From an uncultured Lachnospiraceae bacterium (GTDB lineage Bacteria; Bacillota; Clostridia; Lachnospirales; Lachnospiraceae), in NCBI GenBank assembly GCA_930972465.1, contig CAKNHF010000016.1:1-63628 (forward strand): a DNA stretch of 63,628 nt, read 5' to 3'. The notes beneath the pieces were generated by a model, which saw only the letters and a list, made by a program, of their open reading frames with translations, had not been told where the DNA came from and did not search any database. Positions 17,763 through 26,376 of the stretch are shown piece after piece. The position numbers and the translations under genes were made by a program. Position 1 is the stretch's first letter; every line of letters starts with the position of its first letter.

Positions 17763-18968
17763 TCAGATTTCGATATCCGTTCCGTCAGAAATGATCGACT
17801 GGGTATAAAGAATTACCATATCATGTTCTCTCAGCACCATATTTCCATTCGGAATCATAACCCGCCTGCCGCGCTTTACAAGAACTATGATAGAATGACG
17901 GGAAATGTCAAGATCCCGGATATGGTGTCCGACCCACGGATTGTTCTTTTTCAGCGTGATTTCTTTCAGTTTTATATGTTCTCTGTCGTCAAAGGATTCT
18001 GCGCCGAGGACCATCACGTCGTCTGCCCGCAGCACCATATTCCCGCGGGGAATCAGGATACGGTTTTTCCTTTTTACTACGGCCACGATAATACGTTCCG
18101 GAAGGTGGAGCTGCGCAATGCTGCGGTTGACCCAGGGATCCCGTTCGGTCAGGTGAATCTTGATGAAGTGGACGTCGGCTTCCTGGCCGTATTCACTCAT
18201 CCGTTTGATTCGGGAATACTGATCAACGAATCCGGCGGAAATGATACCGGTGGGGATGGCGACCATTCCGACGCCCAGGAAAGTGATGAATATGCCGAAC
18301 ATTTTTCCCAGTGTGGTGATGGGATAGATATCACCGTAGCCTACAGTGAGCAGTGTGGAGGCAGACCACCAGATCCCTGAGAATGCATTGGCAAATACTT
18401 CGGGCTGAGCTTCGTGCTCCAGACTGTACATGCACAGACTGGATGCCAGCATGAGGATAAGGATGGTGAACACAGAGGAAAAGAGCTGCTGTTTTTTGCT
18501 GGACAGAACCTCTGTGATCAGCTTGAAGGAGTCATAATAGGTGTTGATACGGAAAAGCCGGAATACTCTCATGACCCGCAGCATACGGAAGGCTACGGCT
18601 CCCGAGGGGAAGAATACAGGAAGAAAATACGGAAGGAACGAGAGCAGGTCCACGATTCCGGTAAAGGAAAACACGTATTTTCGAACAGCGTATGCCGTGC
18701 GCACCTCGGGATAAAGGTATTTTGCCGCCCAGAGTCTCAGAATATAATCGATAAGAAATGTGGTTACAGTGATCCTTTCTATAAGGAGAAGAACGGATTC
18801 GTGCTGTGCGCGGATATTATCATAGGTAAGCATTATGCTGACGGTCAGATTTACTATAATAAGAAAAATATAAACGAAATCATACAGATGACTGATAAGA
18901 TCCGAACCCGTCCGGACATCTATGACTTCCGCGATTAGCTTTCTGTACTTCTCATACCTTTTTTCCAT
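17763..18968 (-). CDS. Voltage-sensor potassium channel with two C-terminal RCK_C-like domains
   Basis: A 401-residue channel subunit of the six-helix Kv type. The S4 voltage sensor has arginines at residues 128, 131, 134, 137 and 140, every third position; the pore carries the selectivity filter TVGYGD at 198-203 and an S6 helix with Gly and Pro-Thr-Gly. Two cytoplasmic repeats follow (about 250-315 and 325-395), each with the pattern of a TrkA_C/RCK_C domain (PWVNRSIAQLHLPERIIVAVVKR and PWVGHHIRDLDISRHSIIVLVKR). No NAD-binding RCK_N domain is visible. The ATG at 18968 is eight bases after GGGGGG; an upstream ATG is too close to that site. It is divergent from the aconitase gene. Confidence 0.9.
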   Translation of the reverse strand: MEKRYEKYRKLIAEVIDVRTGSDLISHLYDFVYIFLIIVNLTVSIMLTYDNIRAQHESVLLLIERITVTTFLIDYILRLWAAKYLYPEVRTAYAVRKYVFSFTGIVDLLSFLPYFLPVFFPSGAVAFRMLRVMRVFRLFRINTYYDSFKLITEVLSSKKQQLFSSVFTILILMLASSLCMYSLEHEAQPEVFANAFSGIWWSASTLLTVGYGDIYPITTLGKMFGIFITFLGVGMVAIPTGIISAGFVDQYSRIKRMSEYGQEADVHFIKIHLTERDPWVNRSIAQLHLPERIIVAVVKRKNRILIPRGNMVLRADDVMVLGAESFDDREHIKLKEITLKKNNPWVGHHIRDLDISRHSIIVLVKRGRRVMIPNGNMVLREHDMVILYTQSIISDGTDIEI

Positions 18969-18989
18969 ATGCATTTCCCCCCAAGAGTC

Positions 18990-19012
18990 AGAGCCCGTCC
19001 CCGCGGGGCTCT
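18990..19012 (-). promoter_or_regulatory. Leader hairpin of the channel gene
   Basis: Seven-base arms AGAGCCC and GGGCTCT (18990-18996, 19006-19012) just upstream of the channel ribosome binding site, about 23 bases after the predicted transcript start. Confidence 0.4.
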
Positions 19013-19041
19013 TCCGGTCACACAGAGTGATATCTGAAAGT

Positions 19042-19071
19042 ATTATACTCCTGTGTGCCGGGCTGCTGCAA
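19042..19071 (-). promoter_or_regulatory. Promoter of the channel gene
   Basis: Minus strand: TTGCAG (19071-19066), 18 bases, TATAAT (19047-19042). Confidence 0.55.
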
Positions 19072-19091
19072 TAAGACGGGGAAATTTTGAT

Positions 19092-19120
19092 TTTACTAGA
19101 CTGTGGAAATATGTTAAAAT
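19092..19120 (+). promoter_or_regulatory. Promoter of the aconitase-family gene
   Basis: TTTACT (19092-19097), 17 bases, TAAAAT (19115-19120). The predicted start near 19127 lies two bases before the leader hairpin. Confidence 0.55.
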
Positions 19121-19128
19121 ACTGTTAG

Positions 19129-19206
19129 TTCTGCCATGCGCGGATATCAGAGAACAGTCCTCTGACCGGGAAATGGAATGTTTTCTGATATCCGTATAGG
19201 GCAGAA
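19129..19206 (+). promoter_or_regulatory. Structured 5' leader of the aconitase-family gene
   Basis: An outer stem TTCTGCC (19129-19135) with GGCAGAA (19200-19206), a symmetric 5x5 internal loop, and an inner 16-base stem (19141-19156 with 19179-19194; one G-T pair) closing a 22-base loop. There is no T run after it, so it is not a terminator. The AAGGAGG site follows about 14 bases later. Could be a 5' stabiliser or a regulatory RNA; unknown. Confidence 0.6.
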
Positions 19207-19233
19207 ACAGAAAATTTTCAAGGAGGTTTCTAC

Positions 19234-21507
19234 ATGATTAAATTGTATGACAACGGTGTTTATCTCTTAAACGGCACTGAGATTGTGGAAGATACAGGAA
19301 ATGTACAGGTTCCTCTGTCAAAGGAAGAGGCTGCCCGGAATACGATGGCTTATAATATTCTGAAAGAGCATAATACTTCTTCAGATATGGAGAATCTGCA
19401 GATTCGTTTCGACAAACTCACATCCCATGATATTACATTTGTGGGAATCATTCAGACTGCGCGCGCTTCAGGACTGCAGAAGTTTCCGATGCCCTATGTG
19501 CTGACAAACTGTCACAACAGTCTCTGCGCGGTAGGCGGTACGATCAATGAAGATGATCATATGTTCGGACTGACCTGTGCAAAGAAATACGGCGGAGTCT
19601 ACGTGCCGCCTCATCAGGCAGTGATTCATCAGTTTGCCCGTGAGATGCTGGCCGGCGGCGGAAAGATGATCCTTGGATCTGACAGCCATACCCGTTACGG
19701 AGCCCTGGGAACCATGGCCATGGGAGAGGGAGGACCGGAGCTTGTCAAGCAGCTTCTCAACAAGACTTATGATATCAGGATGCCGGGCGTGATCGCGATC
19801 TATCTGGACGGCGAGCCGATCAAAGGCGTGGGGCCGCAGGATGTGGCTCTTGCAATCATCGGAGCGGTATTCAAGAACGGTTATGTGAACAATAAAGTGA
19901 TGGAATTCGTGGGACCGGGCGTGAAGAAGTTAAGCGCGGACTTCCGTATCGGCGTCGATGTGATGACCACAGAAACGACCTGTCTGTCTTCTATCTGGAC
20001 AACAGATGAGAAGATACAGGAATTCTATGAGATCCACGGAAGAAGCGGGGATTATAAAGAGCTGAATCCCGGGGCAGTGACATACTATGACGGCTGCGTA
20101 TACGTGAACTTAAGCGAAATCCGGCCGATGATTGCCATGCCGTTCCATCCGAGCAACGTCTATACGATCGATGAGCTGAACGCAAATCTGGAGGATATAC
20201 TCCATGATGTAGAGCAGAAGGCGCTGGTCAGCCTGGACGGGGCTGTGGATTACTCGCTGCAGGATAAGATCCGCGACGGAAAACTTTACGTAGAGCAGGG
20301 AATTATTGCCGGCTGTGCAGGCGGCGGATTTGAAAATATCTGCGCTGCGGCTGACATTATCAAAGGAAGAAACATCGGATCCGACGCATTTACATTCAGC
20401 GTATATCCGGCAAGTATGCCGATCTATATGGAACTTGTGAAGAACGGGGCAGTGGCTGATCTGATGGAGGCCGGAACGGTTGTGAAGACTGCGTTCTGCG
20501 GACCGTGTTTCGGCGCTGGGGATACGCCGGCGAACAATGCGCTGTCCATCCGTCATACAACGAGAAACTTCCCGAACCGCGAGGGAAGCAAACTCCAGAG
20601 CGGACAGATCTCATCTGTCGCTCTTATGGATGCACGTTCTATCGCTGCAACTGCAGCGAACAAGGGATTCCTTACTCCGGCAACTGCGATGGATGTGGAG
20701 TATAAGGGACAGAAATATCACTTTGACAGCAATATCTATGCGAACAGAGTATTTGACAGCCACGGCGTGGCAGATCCGAGTGTGGAGATCCAGTTTGGTC
20801 CCAACATCAAGGACTGGCCGGAGATGTCGCCGCTTCCGGAGAATCTGATTATCAAGGTCGTATCCGAGATTCATGATCCGGTCACAACGACAGATGAGCT
20901 GATTCCGTCGGGAGAGACATCATCTTACCGTTCCAATCCGCTCGGTCTTGCAGAGTTTGCGCTTTCAAGAAAGGATCCGGCGTATGTAGGACGTGCGAAA
21001 GAAGTGCAGAAGGCGCAGAAAGCGATCGAGGCAGGGGAGTGTCCTCTGGATGTGCTGGAAGAGCTGAAACCTGTCATGGAAACGATCCAGAAGACTTATC
21101 CGGAAGCAGGAAAAGGCAATATCGGTGTCGGAAGTACGATCTTCGCCGTGAAGCCGGGAGACGGTTCGGCACGTGAGCAGGCTGCATCCTGTCAGAAGGT
21201 TCTTGGCGGCTGGGCAAATATCGCCGTTGAATATGCAACAAAGCGCTACCGTTCCAACCTGATCAACTGGGGAATGCTCCCGTTCCTGACCGATGCGGAT
21301 CATGAGTCTCTTCCGTTCAAGAACGGCGATTACATTTTTGTTCCGGATGTCAGAAAGGCTGTGGAGGAGAAGGATGATGTCATCAAAGCTTATGTAGTCG
21401 GTGACGGACTGAAAGAAATCGATCTGAGACTCGGAGATCTGACAGATGTAGAGAGACAGATTATTCTTGACGGATGTCTGATCAACTACTATAAGGCAAC
21501 ACTGTAA
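19234..21507 (+). CDS. Aconitase-family hydratase (YbhJ-like)
   Basis: A 757-residue iron-sulfur hydratase of the aconitase superfamily, probably interconverting citrate and isocitrate. The N-terminal three-domain core has [27 protein letters not shown] and TTCLSS; later come [11 protein letters not shown] and the cluster-region [16 protein letters not shown], with cysteines that can hold a 4Fe-4S cluster; the swivelling domain includes [19 protein letters not shown] and [14 protein letters not shown]. It belongs to the YbhJ-like branch, so other hydroxyacid substrates cannot be excluded. A citrate synthase gene is 5 kb downstream, which supports a citrate-to-glutamate route. It is a one-gene unit with its own promoter, leader and terminator. 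Confidence 0.88.
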   Translation: MIKLYDNGVYLLNGTEIVEDTGNVQVPLSKEEAARNTMAYNILKEHNTSSDMENLQIRFDKLTSHDITFVGIIQTARASGLQKFPMPYVLTNCHNSLCAVGGTINEDDHMFGLTCAKKYGGVYVPPHQAVIHQFAREMLAGGGKMILGSDSHTRYGALGTMAMGEGGPELVKQLLNKTYDIRMPGVIAIYLDGEPIKGVGPQDVALAIIGAVFKNGYVNNKVMEFVGPGVKKLSADFRIGVDVMTTETTCLSSIWTTDEKIQEFYEIHGRSGDYKELNPGAVTYYDGCVYVNLSEIRPMIAMPFHPSNVYTIDELNANLEDILHDVEQKALVSLDGAVDYSLQDKIRDGKLYVEQGIIAGCAGGGFENICAAADIIKGRNIGSDAFTFSVYPASMPIYMELVKNGAVADLMEAGTVVKTAFCGPCFGAGDTPANNALSIRHTTRNFPNREGSKLQSGQISSVALMDARSIAATAANKGFLTPATAMDVEYKGQKYHFDSNIYANRVFDSHGVADPSVEIQFGPNIKDWPEMSPLPENLIIKVVSEIHDPVTTTDELIPSGETSSYRSNPLGLAEFALSRKDPAYVGRAKEVQKAQKAIEAGECPLDVLEELKPVMETIQKTYPEAGKGNIGVGSTIFAVKPGDGSAREQAASCQKVLGGWANIAVEYATKRYRSNLINWGMLPFLTDADHESLPFKNGDYIFVPDVRKAVEEKDDVIKAYVVGDGLKEIDLRLGDLTDVERQIILDGCLINYYKATL

Positions 21508-21595
21508 GCCTGGACCGGAAAGATTATTTTGCCCGAAAGCAGGAACTTATGGGAAGAGCAGTTTCTTCCTGCCGGCTGGGAAGGCGGTAACAGGA

Positions 21596-21642
21596 CCGCG
21601 TGAAATGCGTGAATGGAAAATGCATTTCACGCGGTTTTTTTT
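21596..21642 (+). terminator. Terminator of the aconitase-family gene
   Basis: Thirteen-base perfect arms (21596-21608 and 21622-21634, CCGCGTGAAATGC and complement) followed by eight T. Confidence 0.9.
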
Positions 21643-21673
21643 GCAACAGTTTTACCTTTTTCTGACTCTAATA
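21642..21673 (+). promoter_or_regulatory. Candidate ECF-type promoter of the sigma factor gene
   Basis: TGCAAC (21642-21647) followed by a TTTT tract, then GACTCTAATA (21664-21673) after 16 bases. This resembles SigV/SigW-type promoters (TGAAAC - N16 - CGTCTA) and would let the sigma factor control its own operon. Inference. Confidence 0.45.
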
Positions 21674-21739
21674 TATACCGGAAGCAAAAACATCATGCAG
21701 GCTGCAAACAATGTGCGTTTATGAGAGGAGGGGGGGCGG

Positions 21740-22291
21740 ATGTATGATTATGAGAACAGCCCGGAACCGGAACTGATCCGGCGGGCCGGAAAAGGAGATG
21801 TGAAGGCATTTTCACAGCTCTATGCCGGTATCTATAAAGACCTGTACCGGTTTGCCCTGTGTGTTACCAGGCACACACAGGATGCGGAGGATGCGGTGAG
21901 CGAAACCGCCGCCGCGGCATATGAGAATATGGGGCGGCTTCGAAAAGAAGAGTCTTTCCGCAGCTGGATGTTCACGATACTGAATAATCAGTGCAGAAAA
22001 ATACTGAGAAATCGAAGCAAAACAGTATCCGCTGATGAAAGGCGGGAGAACGGACAGAAGGAGAGAGCACTGGAAGGGCAGGAGCCCGATTACGCGGAAC
22101 AGCATGATGTACGCGCGGCATTTGCGGCTCTGGAAGAGGAAGAACGGATGATCGTTGCGTTTTCAGTATTCGGAGGATACCGGAGCGAGGAGATCGGAAT
22201 CATGCTGGACAGGAACGCAGCCACGGTGCGATCCAGAAAGAGCAGAGCGCTGGGGAAAATGCGGAAGATCCTTGAGCAGGGAGAGCGATGA
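21740..22291 (+). CDS. ECF-type RNA polymerase sigma factor
   Basis: A 183-residue alternative sigma factor. Region 2 (about 20-85) has LYAGIYKDLYRFALCVTRHTQDAEDAVSETAAAAYENMGRL and FRSWMFTILNNQCRKILRNR; region 4 (about 125-175) has EERMIVAFSVFGGYRSEEIGIMLDRNAATVRSRKSRALGKMRKIL, a helix-turn-helix for the -35 box. The short linker is highly charged. Its stop codon overlaps the start of the beta-propeller gene (ATGA), the usual layout for a sigma factor and its membrane anti-sigma partner. Confidence 0.93.
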   Translation: MYDYENSPEPELIRRAGKGDVKAFSQLYAGIYKDLYRFALCVTRHTQDAEDAVSETAAAAYENMGRLRKEESFRSWMFTILNNQCRKILRNRSKTVSADERRENGQKERALEGQEPDYAEQHDVRAAFAALEEEERMIVAFSVFGGYRSEEIGIMLDRNAATVRSRKSRALGKMRKILEQGER

Positions 22292-24399
22292 GTCAGGAGA
22301 GGAGGAGCTGTATGGAAGAGCGTAAGATCAGACCGGAAGAAGAGGAAAGATACACAGAAGAAGAGAAAATTCAAGAGGAAATAAGACAGAAGGCGGAAGA
22401 AGAGATAGAGATTCCCCGGGCAGTCATGCCGGAGGTCGTGGAGGAGATTCTGCAGGAGAAGAAGAGACGGCGGTACAGAAACAGGTTCAGAAGATCCGGG
22501 TGGAAATATCTTGCGGGAGCAGCTGCGGCATGCCTTTGCCTGGCGGTGGGGATACCGGCAGCATATTATGCTGTGAACGGAAATATGCCGGGAAGCGGAA
22601 GGAATGTGTCAGGCGAAGACGCGGCGGCAGTTTCACGAAATACAGCGGAGAGCTCCGCAGAGCAGAAAGCGGAAAATAACAGCAGCGGACATACCGGGAT
22701 TGTGTCGGCGGAAGATTATGATGAGATCTATGATTATATTGAAGCAGGACAGGACTATCTGAACAGTATGTCAGGAGTATCAGAAAGCGGGGATCAGGAG
22801 ACGGAGGCGGCTTATGAGTCGGCATCAGATTCCACAAGGGCCGCAGGTGCGGCGGATTACAGCGGAGCAGAACAATCCTCGTCCTGGTCGGATACAAATG
22901 TGAGAGAAGAAAGTGTGGGAGAAGGGGATGTGGTTAAGACGGACGGAGAGAATCTCTATATTCTGAATGACCAGAAAATTAATATCGTCGCCGCATCCTC
23001 CGGCGAAATGACAGGCCTGTCAGAGATTGTCATGGGGACAGACCAGTTTGTGACAGAATTGTATCTGGAAGGGGACAGACTTATTGTGACATACTCAGAG
23101 TACCGGTATGCCGACGGGGAAACGGATGAGAATGAGGGCAGCGGAGACGGAGAATTTACCTGTGCGGATGTATATGATGTGAGCGCGCCGGAGAATCCCA
23201 GGCTGCTGGGAGGAATTTCCCAGAGCGGATACTATAACACGATGAGGGTAAAGGACGGATACGTGTATCTGGTGAGCAATTTCTATGCGGATACCGAGGC
23301 AGACAGAGAGGATATTCCCTCCTATATTCCTGCGGTTAGGGGGCAGATGATTGATGCATCTGATATCTATATGCCGGATGACCGGATGGGACGGGAATAT
23401 ACAGTGATTTCGTCCTTCGCGATTGCAGATCCCGGGGAGAGGACAGACAGCAAGGCGGTGTTCGGAAGTTCCGGACTCTGCTATGTGAGCCCGGACAATA
23501 TCTATATAACGGAAATGTGTTCTGACAGCGGTGATTCTGATGTGACACAGACCTCTGTCCGAAAAATTTCGTATGATAACGGGAGACTGGAAGGGACAGC
23601 ACAGACGAAGGTGGACGGAACGCTTAACAATTCTTTCAGTATTGATGAATATGAAGGTTATCTCAGACTTGTCACGACAGTGTCTCCGGCATCGGACATT
23701 TCCCTGTATCCGATGCCGAGAGTGGGGACTGATGAGGAAGACATCGACAGTCAGGTGAAGAGTACAAATTCGCTCTATGTACTGGATGAGAACCTGAAGC
23801 CAGTGGGGGAAATCCATGATCTTGCGGAGGATGAGAATGTTTATTCAGCCAGATTTATGGGGGACACGGGATACTTTGTCACATTCAGGCAGGTGGATCC
23901 GCTGTTTTCCGTGGATCTCTCTGATCCGGAAAACCCGAAGATAACAGGGGAGCTGAAGATCCCGGGATTTTCCGAATATCTCCATCCCTATGGAGAGGGG
24001 CTGCTCCTGGGAATCGGGATGGACGTGGATGAAAACGGAATGACAACGGAAGGGGTGAAACTTTCTATGTTTGATATCTCAGACCCCTCGTCTGTTCAGG
24101 AGGTCTGCACGCACGTGATCGAGAATATGTACGGCACGGATGTGTATAATTATAAGGCAGTGTTTGTTGATGTGGAGAAAAATCTGTTTGGATTTGCCGC
24201 GTATGGGGACAGCATGAAATATTACATGTTTTCCTATGATAAGTCCGACGGATTCCGGGAGGTTTTTTCCAGAACGCTGTCGGGATATGGAGATATCAGA
24301 GGACTTTATGTGAATGATACATTCTATCTTGTGGCGGGGAATACCGTGCAGTCCTTTACGATGAACGGATTTGAAAAGATTGATGATATCGTGCTGTAG
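22288..24399 (+). CDS. Membrane-anchored beta-propeller protein, probable anti-sigma/sensor partner
   Basis: A 703-residue protein. Residues 1-70 are strongly charged and cytoplasmic, a single membrane helix follows (WKYLAGAAAACLCLAVGIP, about 72-92), then a low-complexity Ser/Glu/Ala linker, and from about residue 200 an outside domain of the secreted beta-propeller family (PF09826 type), with repeats such as VYDVSAPENPRLLGGI and SVDLSDPENPKITGEL. The coupling to the sigma gene suggests the cytoplasmic tail holds the sigma factor until the outside domain senses a signal; no classical anti-sigma ZAS motif is visible, so that role is inference. The signal is unknown. Confidence 0.85.
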   Translation: MSQERRSCMEERKIRPEEEERYTEEEKIQEEIRQKAEEEIEIPRAVMPEVVEEILQEKKRRRYRNRFRRSGWKYLAGAAAACLCLAVGIPAAYYAVNGNMPGSGRNVSGEDAAAVSRNTAESSAEQKAENNSSGHTGIVSAEDYDEIYDYIEAGQDYLNSMSGVSESGDQETEAAYESASDSTRAAGAADYSGAEQSSSWSDTNVREESVGEGDVVKTDGENLYILNDQKINIVAASSGEMTGLSEIVMGTDQFVTELYLEGDRLIVTYSEYRYADGETDENEGSGDGEFTCADVYDVSAPENPRLLGGISQSGYYNTMRVKDGYVYLVSNFYADTEADREDIPSYIPAVRGQMIDASDIYMPDDRMGREYTVISSFAIADPGERTDSKAVFGSSGLCYVSPDNIYITEMCSDSGDSDVTQTSVRKISYDNGRLEGTAQTKVDGTLNNSFSIDEYEGYLRLVTTVSPASDISLYPMPRVGTDEEDIDSQVKSTNSLYVLDENLKPVGEIHDLAEDENVYSARFMGDTGYFVTFRQVDPLFSVDLSDPENPKITGELKIPGFSEYLHPYGEGLLLGIGMDVDENGMTTEGVKLSMFDISDPSSVQEVCTHVIENMYGTDVYNYKAVFVDVEKNLFGFAAYGDSMKYYMFSYDKSDGFREVFSRTLSGYGDIRGLYVNDTFYLVAGNTVQSFTMNGFEKIDDIVL

Positions 24400-24414
24400 T
24401 AAAACGCAGGAGAG

Positions 24415-24446
24415 CAGCGCCCCGGGCCGGAGCGCTGTTTTTCTTT
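24415..24446 (+). terminator. Terminator of the sigma/propeller operon
   Basis: CAGCGC (24415-24420) pairs with GCGCTG (24432-24437), then TTTTTCTTT. The -35 box of the next promoter lies in its tail. Confidence 0.75.
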
Positions 24447-24472
24447 ACTTTCCATGGAAAGCAGGATAAAAT
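24444..24472 (+). promoter_or_regulatory. Promoter of tatD-rsmA
   Basis: TTTACT (24444-24449), 17 bases, TAAAAT (24467-24472): the same two hexamers and spacing as at the aconitase-family gene. Confidence 0.55.
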
Positions 24473-24487
24473 GTTACTGATGCGGAT

Positions 24488-24511
24488 GCGCGGGAGATGT
24501 TTCTCCCGCGC
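24488..24511 (+). promoter_or_regulatory. Leader hairpin of tatD
   Basis: Ten-base perfect arms GCGCGGGAGA and TCTCCCGCGC with a TGTT loop, starting about 8 bases after the predicted transcript start. There is no T run. Confidence 0.5.
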
Positions 24512-24538
24512 GGAATCATGGAAAGGATGCAGGATATT

Positions 24539-25300
24539 ATGATATTTGACACACATGCCCATTATGACGATGAGCAGTTTGATACAGACAGAGAAGAACT
24601 CTTAGGCGCGATGGAATCGAAAGGGATCGGAACGATCGTAAACGCATCGGCTTCCCCTGACTCCTGGGACAAAGTCGTGGAACTGACGGAGAAGTATTCG
24701 TTTATCTACGGGATGATCGGAGTCCATCCGGATGATGCCGGAATGCTGAATGAACAGAATTTTGCACGGATGTCACAGCTTCTGGACCGGGAGAAGATTG
24801 TTGCGGCAGGAGAGATCGGACTTGACTATTATTGGGATAAAGCGGATCATGATACGCAGAAATACTGGTTCATCCGTCAGCTTGATCTGGCCGCGCAGAA
24901 AGGTATGCCGGTGGCGATACACAGCCGGGAGGCTGCTGCGGACACCATGGAGATCATGAAGAAACATGCGGTCGGTATGAAGGCGGTTATACACTGTTAT
25001 TCCTACTCTGTTGAAATGGCACGGGAGTATATCGGTATGGGATACTGGATCGGAGTAGGCGGAGTAGTCACATTTAAGAACGCCAGAAAACTGAAGCAGG
25101 TAGTACAGGAAATCCCCCTTGAACGGATCGTTCTTGAGACAGACTGCCCCTATCTGGCCCCGGTACCGTTCAGGGGGAAGCGCAATTCATCCCTTAATCT
25201 GCCTTACGTGGCAGAAGCAATTGCAGAATTAAAAGGTACAACTTCAGAAAATGTCATACGTCAGACAGAAATAAATGCCAGAGAACTGTATTGTATGTGA
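24539..25300 (+). CDS. tatD: TatD family metal-dependent hydrolase (DNase)
   Basis: A 253-residue TIM-barrel hydrolase of the amidohydrolase superfamily with 3'-5' exonuclease or DNase activity. Metal ligands are visible: DTHAHYD near the start, GEIGLDYYWDK with Glu, AIHSREA, IHCYS, and ETDCPYLAPVPFRGKRN near the end. I start it at the ATG before IFDTHAHYD, since family members begin a few residues before this motif; in-frame ATGs at 24518 and 24527 are alternatives. It is followed by rsmA; the rnmV gene that often sits between these two in Firmicutes is not there. Confidence 0.9.
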   Translation: MIFDTHAHYDDEQFDTDREELLGAMESKGIGTIVNASASPDSWDKVVELTEKYSFIYGMIGVHPDDAGMLNEQNFARMSQLLDREKIVAAGEIGLDYYWDKADHDTQKYWFIRQLDLAAQKGMPVAIHSREAAADTMEIMKKHAVGMKAVIHCYSYSVEMAREYIGMGYWIGVGGVVTFKNARKLKQVVQEIPLERIVLETDCPYLAPVPFRGKRNSSLNLPYVAEAIAELKGTTSENVIRQTEINARELYCM

Positions 25301-25320
25301 ATATTCTGAAAACGGTGAGC

Positions 25321-25340
25321 AAAGGGGCCTGACCCCTTTT
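25321..25340 (+). repeat. GGGGCCTGACCCC element
   Basis: AAAGGGG and CCCCTTT around CCTGA, directly before the rsmA ribosome binding site. The same core occurs twice, inverted, at 50119-50159. Confidence 0.55.
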
Positions 25341-25353
25341 AAGGAGGTAAAGC

Positions 25354-26229
25354 ATGAAAGAGCCAACGCTGGGAAATCCGCAGAATACGATTGCGGTGCT
25401 TCAGAAATATAATTTTGTATTCCAGAAAAAGTTTGGTCAGAATTTTCTGATCGATACGCATGTCCTGGATAAGATCATCCGTTCTGCAGAGATCACGAAA
25501 GATGATTTTGTGCTGGAAATCGGTCCGGGGATCGGCACGATGACGCAGTATCTGGCCTGCGCGGCAGGGAAAGTTGTAGCGGTGGAGATCGACAGAGCTC
25601 TGATTCCGATCCTTGAGGATACACTGGAGGGCTATGATAATGTAACGGTGATAAATGACGATGTACTGAAGGTTGACATTGCAAAACTTGCGGAGGAGCA
25701 GAACGGCGGGAAGCCGATCAAGGTGGTGGCCAATCTGCCGTATTACATCACAACTCCGATTATCATGGGCCTGTTTGAGAAGCGTGTGCCGGTGAAAAGC
25801 ATTACTGTTATGGTTCAGAAAGAGGTGGCAGACCGGATGCAGACCGGGCCGGGATCGAAAGATTACGGCGCACTGTCTCTGGCGGTGCAGTATTATGCGA
25901 AACCATACATTGTGGCAAATGTTCCGCCGAACTGCTTCATGCCCCGGCCGAAGGTAGGATCGGCCGTTATCCGCCTGGATCGTTTTGAAAAACCGCCTGT
26001 GGAAGTAAAGGATGAGAATCAGATGTTCCGCATTATCAGAGCCTCATTTAATCAGAGAAGAAAAACACTGGCAAATGGGCTCAGGAACTCTGCTGAACTG
26101 GATTTTACAAAGGAGAAGATTGAGAAGGCGATAGAGACTCTGGGCAAAGGCCCTTCTGTGCGGGGAGAGGCGCTCACGCTGGAAGAGTTCGCGAAATTGT
26201 CAGACGCATTGGATGCTTTGAGCGAATAA
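25354..26229 (+). CDS. rsmA: 16S rRNA dimethyladenosine transferase
   Basis: Dimethylates two adjacent adenosines near the 3' end of 16S rRNA during small-subunit assembly (KsgA). The 291-residue protein has KFGQNFLID, the SAM-binding loop VLEIGPGIGTMTQ, VEIDRAL, and the catalytic NLPYYITTPI, followed by a helical C-terminal domain with ASFNQRRKTLAN. TTAAGGAGG gives a strong start. Loss of this enzyme typically gives kasugamycin resistance (family knowledge). It is probably co-transcribed with tatD. Confidence 0.96.
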   Translation: MKEPTLGNPQNTIAVLQKYNFVFQKKFGQNFLIDTHVLDKIIRSAEITKDDFVLEIGPGIGTMTQYLACAAGKVVAVEIDRALIPILEDTLEGYDNVTVINDDVLKVDIAKLAEEQNGGKPIKVVANLPYYITTPIIMGLFEKRVPVKSITVMVQKEVADRMQTGPGSKDYGALSLAVQYYAKPYIVANVPPNCFMPRPKVGSAVIRLDRFEKPPVEVKDENQMFRIIRASFNQRRKTLANGLRNSAELDFTKEKIEKAIETLGKGPSVRGEALTLEEFAKLSDALDALSE

Positions 26230-26296
26230 AAACGGAATAATCAGAATATTCAGAGATAATAGACGCTGAGTTCATAAATTTTTAATACTCCGTTAA

Positions 26297-26325
26297 TTGT
26301 ATAAATTGCATAAATTTAGTATAAT
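26297..26325 (+). promoter_or_regulatory. Promoter of the citrate synthase gene
   Basis: TTGTAT (26297-26302), 17 bases, TATAAT (26320-26325). Confidence 0.6.
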
Positions 26326-26376
26326 AAAAAGGTCATACGGATAAAAAATAGAATAAGAGAGAAGGAGGAGACGTAG

